Source: Deltaproteobacteria bacterium (GTDB lineage: Bacteria; Desulfobacterota; Desulfobacteria; Desulfobacterales; Desulfatirhabdiaceae). From it: a DNA stretch of 7,881 bases. Below are positions 1-7,150 of the stretch, piece after piece (position 1 is the stretch's first letter; each line of letters begins with the position of its first letter). The notes under the pieces were generated by a model. The model made no database searches. It worked only from the letters and a program-made list of their open reading frames with translations, and was not told the DNA's origin. Location of the stretch: NCBI GenBank assembly GCA_021778975.1, contig JAJYBO010000132.1:1-7881 (forward strand), given 5' to 3'. A program made the position numbers and the translations under genes.

Positions 1-1348
1 GAATCAGAATCAGCGGATCGGTATAATCGTTGTTGATAACAGCCTGCTGGCCCGATGCCAGCGTAACGGATTCATTCGCCTTGAGATTTCGGGATACAGC
101 ATCCGTATCTGCCTGGATACTGCCGGAGCCTTCCACCGGAATCAGCGTCAGGAATTCAGATGAATCGGCCATGACGGTAAGCTGAGAACCGGGATAGACG
201 ATCATGCGACCGATTTGGTAGGCGTCTTTCATTTCGAGAGAGGTAAAACTTCCCCAGGGTCTGGACGCGGTGGTGTGCTGCTGATATTCCCAACGGCCTT
301 TTTCTTTAAGCGCCGAAACGATGGTTTTGACATCGCGGCTGTTCTCGATATCCGAAACAAAAATGGAATCCGGGGTTTCAACGATCACCGCGTTGCGGAG
401 ATGGTTGACCGCGATCAGCCGCTCATGTCCCATGACAAAGCAATTGTGGGAATTGTGGACAATAACGTCTCCGTTTAACACATTGTGGTGTTCATCTTTG
501 GGCAGGAAATCGTACAGGGATTTCCACGATCCGATGTCACTCCATCCGAAATCGGAAGGCAGCACCGCGCCGCTACGGGTTTTTTCCATGATGGCGACAT
601 CAATGGAGATGTTGGGAAGATTCTGATAAGTTTCAGCGGACATTTCCTTTTCGGACGCCAGAAGTGTTTCCATATCGTGATACAGTTCCGGTTGAAATCG
701 TTTGAATTCAGAGATCGCCACAGATGCCTTGAACGCAAACATACCACTGTTCCAGAAAAAATTGCCGGCGGCCAGATATTCTTTTGCGGTGTTCATATCC
801 GGTTTTTCGACAAACCGCCGAATGCCCAGAGCGCCTTCGGGCAACGGGATATCGCCTTCAATGTAGCCATAGCCCGTTTCTGGATAGCCGGGTTGAATAC
901 CGAACGTCACGATATACTCCTGATGCGCCAGCCTGATGGCGGCCTCAAGTTTGGCATGGAAACCCGCGATATTCTGTATGACATGATCTGCCGGAAATAT
1001 GCAGAGGATGGCGTCCGGTTCATGTTGTAAAATATGAAAAAGCGCCATGAGAATGGCCGGCGCCGTATTGCGGCCGCAGGGTTCGGTTATTACATTCCCC
1101 CCATTGCTGACACCGATGGACGCTATGTGGCGTGTAATGTCGCAGGCATGTTCCCTGCCGCATACGACGATGGATTTCTGAATGTCCAGCACCGGCCTCA
1201 GACGTTTGAGGGTACTCTGGATGAGGGAATCCTTACCGATGAACCGGACAAGCTGTTTGGGGTAGAGTTCTCGGGATACCGGCCACAGGCGGGTTCCCGA
1301 TCCGCCTGCAAGCAGTACCGGATATACAGGGAGCGAAGATTGGGTCAT
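1..1348 (-). CDS. manC: Mannose-1-phosphate guanylyltransferase (GDP-mannose pyrophosphorylase), 3' end outside window, degenerate isomerase domain
   Basis: This cytoplasmic enzyme should make GDP-mannose and pyrophosphate from GTP and mannose-1-phosphate, feeding O-antigen, capsule or exopolysaccharide synthesis. My translation gives 449 codons without a stop from the ATG at 1348 to the left edge, so only the last few tens of residues are missing (family about 470). Seen in order: the nucleotide-binding signature LLAGGSGTRLWPVSRELYPK (12-31), EPCGRNTAPAI (89-99), FPADHVI (118-124), PETGYGYI (156-163), FVEKP (179-183), WNSGMF (199-204), IMEKT (253-257), and W269 followed by DIGSW (271-275). 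RPWGS (363-367) opens the C-terminal cupin. In bifunctional ManC/AlgA this domain carries the QMHHHRxEHW metal motif and a later His; here the matching places read TVMADSSEFL (391-400) and A436, so isomerase activity is probably lost. The start is the only sensible one, before the conserved N-terminus, but its AAGGA (1361-1365) is a long 12 bases away. It lies 35 bases after dnaE. Confidence 0.93.
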   Translation of the reverse strand, partial: MTQSSLPVYPVLLAGGSGTRLWPVSRELYPKQLVRFIGKDSLIQSTLKRLRPVLDIQKSIVVCGREHACDITRHIASIGVSNGGNVITEPCGRNTAPAILMALFHILQHEPDAILCIFPADHVIQNIAGFHAKLEAAIRLAHQEYIVTFGIQPGYPETGYGYIEGDIPLPEGALGIRRFVEKPDMNTAKEYLAAGNFFWNSGMFAFKASVAISEFKRFQPELYHDMETLLASEKEMSAETYQNLPNISIDVAIMEKTRSGAVLPSDFGWSDIGSWKSLYDFLPKDEHHNVLNGDVIVHNSHNCFVMGHERLIAVNHLRNAVIVETPDSIFVSDIENSRDVKTIVSALKEKGRWEYQQHTTASRPWGSFTSLEMKDAYQIGRMIVYPGSQLTVMADSSEFLTLIPVEGSGSIQADTDAVSRNLKANESVTLASGQQAVINNDYTDPLILI

Positions 1349-1383
1349 GGGAATGAGGTTTCCTTTTCGTAAGTGTCTGATCT

Positions 1384-4300
1384 TCAGTGTTCAGCGCGTC
1401 TTTTTCCAGGATACACTTCTTTGGTCCGAACCTGTGATACCGCAGGGCCGCATACGGTCTGGACGGCCGTATATCCCAGAAGCGCATGAATATCGTTTTT
1501 GAGATTGCCGCCCGCTTTCAATTTGAGCTGGTCGGGCAGAGAAATGGCGATTCGCGCGCCGTCATCCGGCTGGATCAGGTTGATAAATACCGGGCAGGTT
1601 CCGGGATATCGGGTCATGATTTCCCGCAGCCCCTGAAGTGTCTCTCTGCGAGTGTGAGGAATTTGAAGATTGATATGGAGTGTTGCCGTCCAGGTTTCTT
1701 CAACACGGTCCATCGTTAGAATGCTATCCGCCAGAATCTTGGCGGTATTGTCATCTTTTTGGATTTCTCCCTGTACCATGATGGCGGTATCCGCGGTCAG
1801 GATATCGCTGCTTTTGGCATACAGCGCGGGGAATACCGTGATTTCGGTATTCCCGTTCAAGTCTTCCAGGGTGATGAAGGCCATCAGTTCTTCCTTGCGG
1901 GTGCGGATTACCTTCACGTTGCGAATGATGCCACCGATGCGGATGGCCTCGCCGTCAGATTTGTCTGACAGAGACAATGTGTCTGTGGTGGCAAATTTAT
2001 CCAGTACGGCTTCAAACCCCTTCAGTGGATGGCCGGTAATATAAAATCCGAGGGCTTCTTTTTCCTGAAAAAGGCGTTCTTTTTCATCCCATTCCGGAAC
2101 ATCTGGAAGCGGTGGAGGCGTTATGTTCACACTATTATCGGGTCCAGCGCCGCCAAAAAGCCCCATCTGAGGATCCGAACGTTTTCGATGAATCAGTTGT
2201 CCAAACTCGACGGCGCTTTCAGCAGCCGGAAAAAGCTGGGCGCGGCGGGCGCCGGTGGTGTCGAATGCGCCGCATTTAATCAGACTCTCGATGACCCGTT
2301 TGTTGGCTTTTTTCAGGTCCACCCGTGCGCAGAAATCATACAAAGATGTAAAACGACCTTTTCGCCGTTCTTCGATGATGCCTTCAATGGCGCTTTCTCC
2401 GACATTTTTGACGGCGGCCAGTCCGAAGCGGATGCTGCCGTCTGTAACGGTGAAACTTTTGTCGCTCTCATTGATATCCGGTGGCAGCACCTGGACGCCG
2501 TGGCTGCGGCATTCGGCGATGTATTTGACGACGCCGTCCGAGGACTCCATTTCACTGCTCAGAAGCGCCGCCAGAAGCTCTACGGGATAATGGGCTTTAA
2601 GATATGCGGTTTGAAAAGCGACCAGCGCGTAGGCGGCGCTGTGAGATTTGTTGAAACCGTAGCGACCGAATTTTTCCATCAGATCGAAAAGCTGGGCGGC
2701 TTTTTCACGCGAGATGCCTTTATCCTGGGCTCCCTGTACGAATCTGTTCCGGTGTCTGGCCATGATTTCGGCGATTTTCTTTCCCATGGCCTTTCTCAGG
2801 TCATCGGCTTCGGACATGGTGTAATTGGCCAGTTCCGCGGCGATTTTCATGACCTGTTCCTGATACACGATAACGCCGTAGGTTTCCTTCAGCACCGCTT
2901 CCAGTTCCGGAACCAGATATTCCACCGGCTTTCTGCCATGCTTGCGATCCACAAAATCATCCACCATGCCGCTTTCAAGAGGGCCGGGGCGGTAAAGGGC
3001 CACCAGCGCCGTGACATCGTCGAAACATTCGGGTTTCATCCGGGACAGCAGATCCTTCATGCCGGAGCTTTCCAGTTGAAACACGCCGGTCGTATCTCCG
3101 GAAGACAGAAGCTGGTATGTGGCCCTGTCCTCAAAGTCCAGGTTCAGCAGCTCCGGCGCCGTCTTTCCCTGGGCTTCAATCATTTTGAGAGCGTTGTCCA
3201 TGACCGTCAGGTTGCGAAGCCCGAGAAAATCAAACTTGACCAGGCCGATCTTTTCCACGCACTTCATATCGAACTGGGTGATCACCTCGCCCTTTTTCCC
3301 CCGATACATGGGCAGATAATCCACCAGCGGCCTGTCGCCGATCACGACCCCTGCGGCATGGGTGGACGCATGGCGCGGCAGCCCCTCCAGCACCTTGCAA
3401 ATATCGATCAGCTCTTTGACGTCGGGTCTGCTCTCCGCCAGTTCCCTCAGCTTGGGTTCCTGCTTCAGGGCGTCCTCCAGACTGATGTTCAGAACGTCGG
3501 GCACCATTTTGGCGATGGCGTCAACTTCCCGCAGCGGAATATCGAGCGCCCTGCCGACATCCCGGATCACCGCGCGGGTCTTCAGTTTTCCAAAGGTGAT
3601 GATCTGGCTGACATAGTCGCCGCCGCCATAGCGATCCACCACATATTTGTACACCTGTTCCCGGCCGTTGATGCAGAAATCAACGTCAATATCCGGCATG
3701 CTCTTGCGTCCGGGGTTCAGAAATCGTTCGAAGATCAGCCCGTGCGCCAGAGGGTCCAGATCGGTGATGTTCAGGCAATAGGCGACAAGGCTTCCGGCCG
3801 CCGATCCCCTGCCAGGCCCCACCGGGATGTGGTGGTCTTTGGCGTACTGAATAAAGTCCGCCACAATCAGAAAGTAGCCGGGAAACCCCATGTTCTTGAT
3901 GGTGGCGATTTCGTACTCGAAACGTTCCCGATAAGGCGTTTCATCCCGTTGGGGATGTTTCTGATGAATCTGCCTCCAGATCCGGTCGTATCCTTTCCGG
4001 GCTTTCTCCTCAAAGATATCGTCCGCCGACCGGTCGCTGGATTGTTCATATTTGGGGAAATGGAAGGTTTTAAAATCGAATTCGAGGTGGCATCGGTCGG
4101 CGATAGCCACGGTATTGGCAATGGCGCCGGGATATTCTCTGAAATCCGCTACCATTTCATCCCGGGACTTGAAATAGAGCTGATCGGTCCGAAACTTGAA
4201 CCGGTCGGCGTCGTGAATCGTCTTGCCGGTCTGGATGCACAGCAGCACGTCGTGGGCGTGGACATCTTCCTGATTCAGGTAATGGCAGTCGTTGGTGGCG

Positions 4301-4902
4301 ACCAGCGGAATGGACAGCCTCCGGCTCATATCCAAGAGCGTCTGATTCACCCGCTCCTGAATTTCGATACCGTTGTTCTGGATTTCCAGAAAAAAATTTC
4401 CTTCTCCGAAGATATCCAGATAAAAACGGGCCGCCTCATCTGCGGCATCCTGCCGGTTGTCCGTGATCAGACGGGGAATTTCTCCGTGCAGACAGGCGGA
4501 CAGGGCGATCAGCCCTTTCGTGTGTTCCCGGAGAATGGCCTTGTCGATCCGGGGCTTGTAATAAAAGCCCTCTAACTGAGCGATGGTGGCCAGTCGGCAC
4601 AGGTTTCGGTAGCCTTCTTCATTTTCCGCCAGCAGAATCAGATGAAAGAGAGATTTGTCCTGGACCGTTTTTTCGGCGATGGTGCGGGGGGCGAGATAAC
4701 ATTCACATCCGATGATCGGTTTGACGCCTGCCTTGAGCGCTTTTTCGTAAAATTCCACGGTTCCGAACATCGTGCCATGATCGGTAATGGCAACGGTATC
4801 CATACCGCAGACCTTGACGCGATCCAGAAGCGGATCGATCCGGATCGCGCCGTCCAGCAGGCTGTATTGGGTGTGGACATGGAGATGAACGAAGTCTGAC
4901 AT
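1384..4902 (-). CDS. dnaE: DNA polymerase III subunit alpha (replicative polymerase, DnaE1 type)
   Basis: This is the catalytic subunit of the replicative holoenzyme, extending primers with dNTPs while tethered to the sliding clamp. Length is 1172 residues (E. coli 1160), so it is complete. The N-terminal PHP domain (about 1-280) begins FVHLHVHTQYSLLDGA and keeps all nine expected metal ligands: H8, H10, D17, H42, E67, H87, C137, D205 and H207. The polymerase core contains GPGRGSAAGS (362-371), PDIDVDF with catalytic D404 and D406 (403-409), and the third carboxylate D558 in KFDFLGLR. A helix-hairpin-helix-like segment lies near 864-880 and an OB fold near 987-1065. QMGLF at 912-916 fits the internal clamp-binding motif. 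The C-terminus (about 1070-1172) is the tau-binding region by position only. A GGAG at 4907-4910 sits 4 bases before the ATG, slightly close. The gene starts 25 bases after guaB ends and is probably cotranscribed with it. Confidence 0.98.
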   Translation of the reverse strand: MSDFVHLHVHTQYSLLDGAIRIDPLLDRVKVCGMDTVAITDHGTMFGTVEFYEKALKAGVKPIIGCECYLAPRTIAEKTVQDKSLFHLILLAENEEGYRNLCRLATIAQLEGFYYKPRIDKAILREHTKGLIALSACLHGEIPRLITDNRQDAADEAARFYLDIFGEGNFFLEIQNNGIEIQERVNQTLLDMSRRLSIPLVATNDCHYLNQEDVHAHDVLLCIQTGKTIHDADRFKFRTDQLYFKSRDEMVADFREYPGAIANTVAIADRCHLEFDFKTFHFPKYEQSSDRSADDIFEEKARKGYDRIWRQIHQKHPQRDETPYRERFEYEIATIKNMGFPGYFLIVADFIQYAKDHHIPVGPGRGSAAGSLVAYCLNITDLDPLAHGLIFERFLNPGRKSMPDIDVDFCINGREQVYKYVVDRYGGGDYVSQIITFGKLKTRAVIRDVGRALDIPLREVDAIAKMVPDVLNISLEDALKQEPKLRELAESRPDVKELIDICKVLEGLPRHASTHAAGVVIGDRPLVDYLPMYRGKKGEVITQFDMKCVEKIGLVKFDFLGLRNLTVMDNALKMIEAQGKTAPELLNLDFEDRATYQLLSSGDTTGVFQLESSGMKDLLSRMKPECFDDVTALVALYRPGPLESGMVDDFVDRKHGRKPVEYLVPELEAVLKETYGVIVYQEQVMKIAAELANYTMSEADDLRKAMGKKIAEIMARHRNRFVQGAQDKGISREKAAQLFDLMEKFGRYGFNKSHSAAYALVAFQTAYLKAHYPVELLAALLSSEMESSDGVVKYIAECRSHGVQVLPPDINESDKSFTVTDGSIRFGLAAVKNVGESAIEGIIEERRKGRFTSLYDFCARVDLKKANKRVIESLIKCGAFDTTGARRAQLFPAAESAVEFGQLIHRKRSDPQMGLFGGAGPDNSVNITPPPLPDVPEWDEKERLFQEKEALGFYITGHPLKGFEAVLDKFATTDTLSLSDKSDGEAIRIGGIIRNVKVIRTRKEELMAFITLEDLNGNTEITVFPALYAKSSDILTADTAIMVQGEIQKDDNTAKILADSILTMDRVEETWTATLHINLQIPHTRRETLQGLREIMTRYPGTCPVFINLIQPDDGARIAISLPDQLKLKAGGNLKNDIHALLGYTAVQTVCGPAVSQVRTKEVYPGKRRAEH

Positions 4903-4927
4903 TTTTCTCCGGTTTGGCTCGGTTTTC

Positions 4928-6391
4928 TTAATCGAGCCGGTAATTGGGCGCTTCTTTGGTGATGATCACATCATGCACATGACTTTCCCGAAGCCCCGCC
5001 GCGCTGATGCGGATAAACTCGGCTCTGGTTCTGAGCTCTTCGATCGATCGGCATCCGGCGTATCCCATTCCGGCCTTGAGCCCGCCGACAAGCTGGAAAA
5101 GATTGGCGGAAAGCGTTCCGGAATAGGGCACTCGTCCCACAATGCCTTCAGGGACCAGTTTGTCGTCGGATTCCTGCTCGGTTTGATAGTACCGGTCTTT
5201 ACTGCCTTTTTTCATGGCCTCTAATGACCCCATGCCCCGATACACCTTGTAGCTTCTGCCCTGGAAAAAAATGGATTCGCCCGGGCTTTCCTCTGTGCCG
5301 GCGAAAAGCCCGCCGATCATGACCACATGTGCGCCGGCGCCGATGGCTTTGGTGACATCGCCCGAAAACTTGACGCCGCCGTCTGCGATCAGCGGGATGC
5401 CGGTGCGGTTGCAGATATTCTTGCAATTCATGATGGCGGTCATCTGCGGAACGCCCGCACCCGCCACGATGCGCGTGGTGCAGATGGAGCCGGGGCCGAT
5501 ACCGATCTTGACGCCGTCCACCCCCGCCTGAATCAGATCTCCGGCGCCTTTTTCCGTAGCCACGTTTCCGGCGACAAGTTCGATCCGACTGAAGGTCTGT
5601 TTCAGGGTTTTTACGGCGTCCATCACATTTTTGGAATGGCCGTGTGATGTGTCAATCAGAATCACATCCGCGCCGGCTTTCAGCAGTTTTTCGGCGCGCT
5701 CCAGCATATCCGGGCCGACGCCGATCGCCGCTCCCACCCGAAGTCTGCCCTTGTCATCCTTGCAGGCGTTGGGGTATTTTTTGATTTTTTCGATGTCCTT
5801 GATGGTGATCATTCCGGTCAGCCTGCCGGTTTTATCCACTACCAGAAGCTTTTCGATCCGGTGCTCATGCAGCAGCTTCTTGGATTCTTCCAGGTTGATG
5901 CCTTCGGTGACGGTGATCAGATTCCGGCTGGTCATCACTTCGGATACCGGGCGGGTCATATCGGTTTCAAAGCGCAGATCCCGGTTCGTGACGATGCCTA
6001 CCAGCCGATCGCCTTCGGTGACCGGAACCCCGGAAATCCGGTATGCTTCCATGAGCCTGAGAACTTCCGATACGGTCTCGTTTGGACGGATGGTCACCGG
6101 ATCGATGATCATGCCGCTTTCCGATTTTTTGACTTTGCCGACTTCCAGTACCTGGTTCTCGATGCTCATGTTCCGATGGATGAAGCCGAGACCGCCTTCC
6201 CTGGCCATGCTGATGGCGGTTCTGGATTCCGTAACCGTATCCATGGCGGCGCTGACGATGGGAATATTGAGCTGAAGATTTCGTGTCAGCCAGGTGGCGG
6301 TGGAAACATCTTTGGGAAGTACATCCGAGTAACTGGGCACCAGCAATACGTCATCGAACGAAAATGCTTCCTGGATATTCATATCATTCAT
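4928..6391 (-). CDS. guaB: Inosine-5'-monophosphate dehydrogenase
   Basis: It catalyses the NAD-dependent oxidation of IMP to XMP, the committed step to GMP, in the cytoplasm and usually as a tetramer or octamer. At 487 residues it is full length for the bacterial enzyme. Seen: the N-terminal FDDVLLVPSYSDVLP (12-26), PIVSAAMDTVTE (44-55), then two CBS domains inserted in the barrel (about 97-150 and 152-205), which in this family can bind adenine or guanine nucleotides and adjust activity. The catalytic loop is GIGPGSICTTR (297-307) with nucleophile C304 and the potassium-binding glycines around it. IADGGV (335-340) and GLFAGTEESPGE (361-372) build the phosphate and substrate site. The mobile flap carries R400 and Y401. 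Nothing essential is missing. The ATG at 6391 is preferred to the in-frame ATG three codons later because a strong Shine-Dalgarno precedes it by 6 bases. It is the first gene of the probable guaB-dnaE-manC unit. Confidence 0.98.
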   Translation of the reverse strand: MNDMNIQEAFSFDDVLLVPSYSDVLPKDVSTATWLTRNLQLNIPIVSAAMDTVTESRTAISMAREGGLGFIHRNMSIENQVLEVGKVKKSESGMIIDPVTIRPNETVSEVLRLMEAYRISGVPVTEGDRLVGIVTNRDLRFETDMTRPVSEVMTSRNLITVTEGINLEESKKLLHEHRIEKLLVVDKTGRLTGMITIKDIEKIKKYPNACKDDKGRLRVGAAIGVGPDMLERAEKLLKAGADVILIDTSHGHSKNVMDAVKTLKQTFSRIELVAGNVATEKGAGDLIQAGVDGVKIGIGPGSICTTRIVAGAGVPQMTAIMNCKNICNRTGIPLIADGGVKFSGDVTKAIGAGAHVVMIGGLFAGTEESPGESIFFQGRSYKVYRGMGSLEAMKKGSKDRYYQTEQESDDKLVPEGIVGRVPYSGTLSANLFQLVGGLKAGMGYAGCRSIEELRTRAEFIRISAAGLRESHVHDVIITKEAPNYRLD

Positions 6392-6397
6392 GGGAAT

Positions 6398-6404
6398 CTC
6401 CTCT
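6398..6404 (-). promoter_or_regulatory. Shine-Dalgarno of guaB
   Basis: On the minus strand this reads AGAGGAG, a strong match to the anti-Shine-Dalgarno, with 6 bases to the ATG at 6391. It settles the guaB start in favour of this ATG rather than the in-frame ATG at codon 4, which would be 15 bases away. Confidence 0.75.
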
Positions 6405-6453
6405 GTATGGGCTGCGTGTCCTTGTAGTTTAGGGTAATATCGTGTAGAAAGCG

Positions 6454-6468
6454 TCCTGAAAAACAGGA
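6454..6468. repeat. Short perfect inverted repeat in the guaB leader region
   Basis: TCCTG and CAGGA form 5-base arms around five A residues (plus strand). The repeat lies about 63 bases before the guaB ATG, downstream of the candidate promoter, so it would fall in the untranslated leader. It could be a small operator or a weak hairpin. With arms this short, chance is a real explanation, and I know no named regulator with this site. Confidence 0.3.
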
Positions 6469-6482
6469 AACATTATCTGATC

Positions 6483-6512
6483 TAAATATCAAAAATCGGC
6501 GGGTGTTGGCAA
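6483..6512 (-). promoter_or_regulatory. Candidate sigma-70 promoter for guaB-dnaE-manC
   Basis: On the minus strand TTGCCA (6507-6512; five of six matches to TTGACA) is followed after 18 bases by TATTTA (6483-6488; only three of six to TATAAT). It is the best hexamer pair I found upstream of guaB. It would start transcription near 6476, giving a leader of roughly 85 bases. The -10 is weak, so this is a candidate only. I saw no clear riboswitch or attenuator in the leader. Confidence 0.3.
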
Positions 6513-6570
6513 ATTATTTTATTTTCCGTTGAGCGTTCGATCCCGGTTTGTTTTCGATTTTTAATAAATA
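6483..6570. repeat. Imperfect inverted repeat pair in the divergent guaB/thioesterase promoter region
   Basis: CGATTTTTAATAAATA on the plus strand (6555-6570) is matched at 13 of 16 positions by CGATTTTTGATATTTA on the minus strand (6498-6483). The first eight bases are identical. The two arms point outward, one toward each divergent gene, and the minus-strand arm contains the candidate guaB -10. The pair could be a shared operator or simply two AT-rich promoter-like stretches that resemble each other. Confidence 0.3.
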
Positions 6571-6591
6571 GAATAAAGAGGTTATAGTGGA

Positions 6592-7008
6592 ATGAGCATC
6601 GAAAAAGATCGTTTTGCAGAAAAGGACTTATTCGCCCGGCATGTGGGCATTGAACTACTGGAGATGTCCAAAGGGCGCGCTGTCGGACGTTTGAAAATCG
6701 AGAGCCGTCATCTGAACGGATTGGGACTGACGCAGGGCGGTGCGGTGTTCACGCTGGCGGATCTGGCGTTTGCGGCGGCCTCCAACGCCGAAGGGCCTCC
6801 GGCGGTGGCGATCAATGCCACGATTTCCAATGTCAAGGCCACAACGGAAGGCGCGGTGCTGACGGCGGTGGCGACGGAGCTGTCCCGAAACGCCAAGTTG
6901 GCCACCTACTCCGTGCATGTCACTGACGATGCCGGAGATATGGTGGCCGTTTTTCAGGGAATGGTCTATATCAAGAAAGACCGGAAAAAAGAGCCGGCTG
7001 TTGTCTGA
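6592..7008 (+). CDS. PaaI-like hotdog-fold acyl-CoA thioesterase
   Basis: This 138-residue protein has the length and layout of a single hotdog domain, a cytoplasmic family that forms dimers or tetramers and hydrolyses acyl-CoA thioesters, often of aromatic or medium-chain acids. Seen: the segment from H40 to N65 fits the PaaI pattern NGxGxxxGGxxFxLADxAFAxAxN, with N42, G49-G50 and the presumed catalytic acid D57. Next come the central strands AVAINATISNVK (71-82) and GAVLTAVATELSRN (87-100), and a final strand around 117-127 ending in a charged tail. Where many PaaI proteins have HGG, this one has QGG (Q48). The start is supported by AGAGG at 6577-6581, 10 bases upstream. It is divergent from guaB with no pathway gene beside it, so the natural substrate cannot be told. 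Confidence is high for the fold and moderate for the activity. Confidence 0.85.
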   Translation: MSIEKDRFAEKDLFARHVGIELLEMSKGRAVGRLKIESRHLNGLGLTQGGAVFTLADLAFAAASNAEGPPAVAINATISNVKATTEGAVLTAVATELSRNAKLATYSVHVTDDAGDMVAVFQGMVYIKKDRKKEPAVV

Positions 7009-7023
7009 CGGATGAATGACCGC

Positions 7024-7056
7024 CAGCGGCGCGCCAGGATCAAACCCGCGCTGCTG
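7024..7056 (+). terminator. Possible terminator hairpin after the thioesterase gene
   Basis: A GC-rich stem begins 16 bases after the thioesterase stop: CAGCGGCGCG (7024-7033) pairs with CGCGCTGCTG (7047-7056) over 10 pairs including one G-U, with a 13-base loop. The following bases (CCCGGCTTCTTC) are not a real U tract, so intrinsic termination is doubtful. It may only stabilise the mRNA 3' end. Confidence 0.3.
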
Positions 7057-7115
7057 CCCGGCTTCTTCATGGGGTGCAAACGTCCATCCGGTAGCCTTGA
7101 CGTATGTGAGGATCC

Positions 7116-7147
7116 GAGCCTGGACGGTTTTTATGTTCTCCAGGTTT
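7116..7147 (+). terminator. Second weak hairpin in the convergent gap
   Basis: CCTGGA (7119-7124) and TCCAGG (7139-7144) form a 6-pair stem, extendable by one A-T and two G-U pairs, around a 14-base loop. On the plus strand it is followed by TTTCATTT, the better U-rich tail of the two hairpins. It ends a few bases before the stop codon of the converging HipA-family gene. The stem is short and the loop large, so support is weak. Confidence 0.25.
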
Positions 7148-7150
7148 CAT

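Noticed and set aside
215..1372. Several open frames on both strands of the left region (for example 485-1030 and 1034-1372 plus, 475-747 minus).
   Set aside because: All overlap the manC reading frame, which is open from 1348 to the window edge and carries every family motif. The others show no family resemblance.
2029..4575. An 848-codon open frame on the plus strand opposite dnaE, plus a related one at 4642-4899.
   Set aside because: It is exactly codon-aligned with dnaE, so its stops can only fall where dnaE uses UUA, CUA or UCA. dnaE avoids these codons, and the break at 4573-4575 is its Leu110 UUA. The product has no recognisable domain, and dnaE on the other strand is unambiguous.
4973..6427. 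Plus-strand frames opposite guaB, including 5631-6275 and 5861-6427.
   Set aside because: They are shadows of guaB. Their translations are low-complexity Ser/Arg/Thr-rich or lack any known motif, while guaB is complete and intact.
6392..6591. Possible purine riboswitch or small RNA in the divergent region.
   Set aside because: I found no long paired stems, no conserved riboswitch core and no terminator/antiterminator arrangement; only short AT-rich repeats are present.
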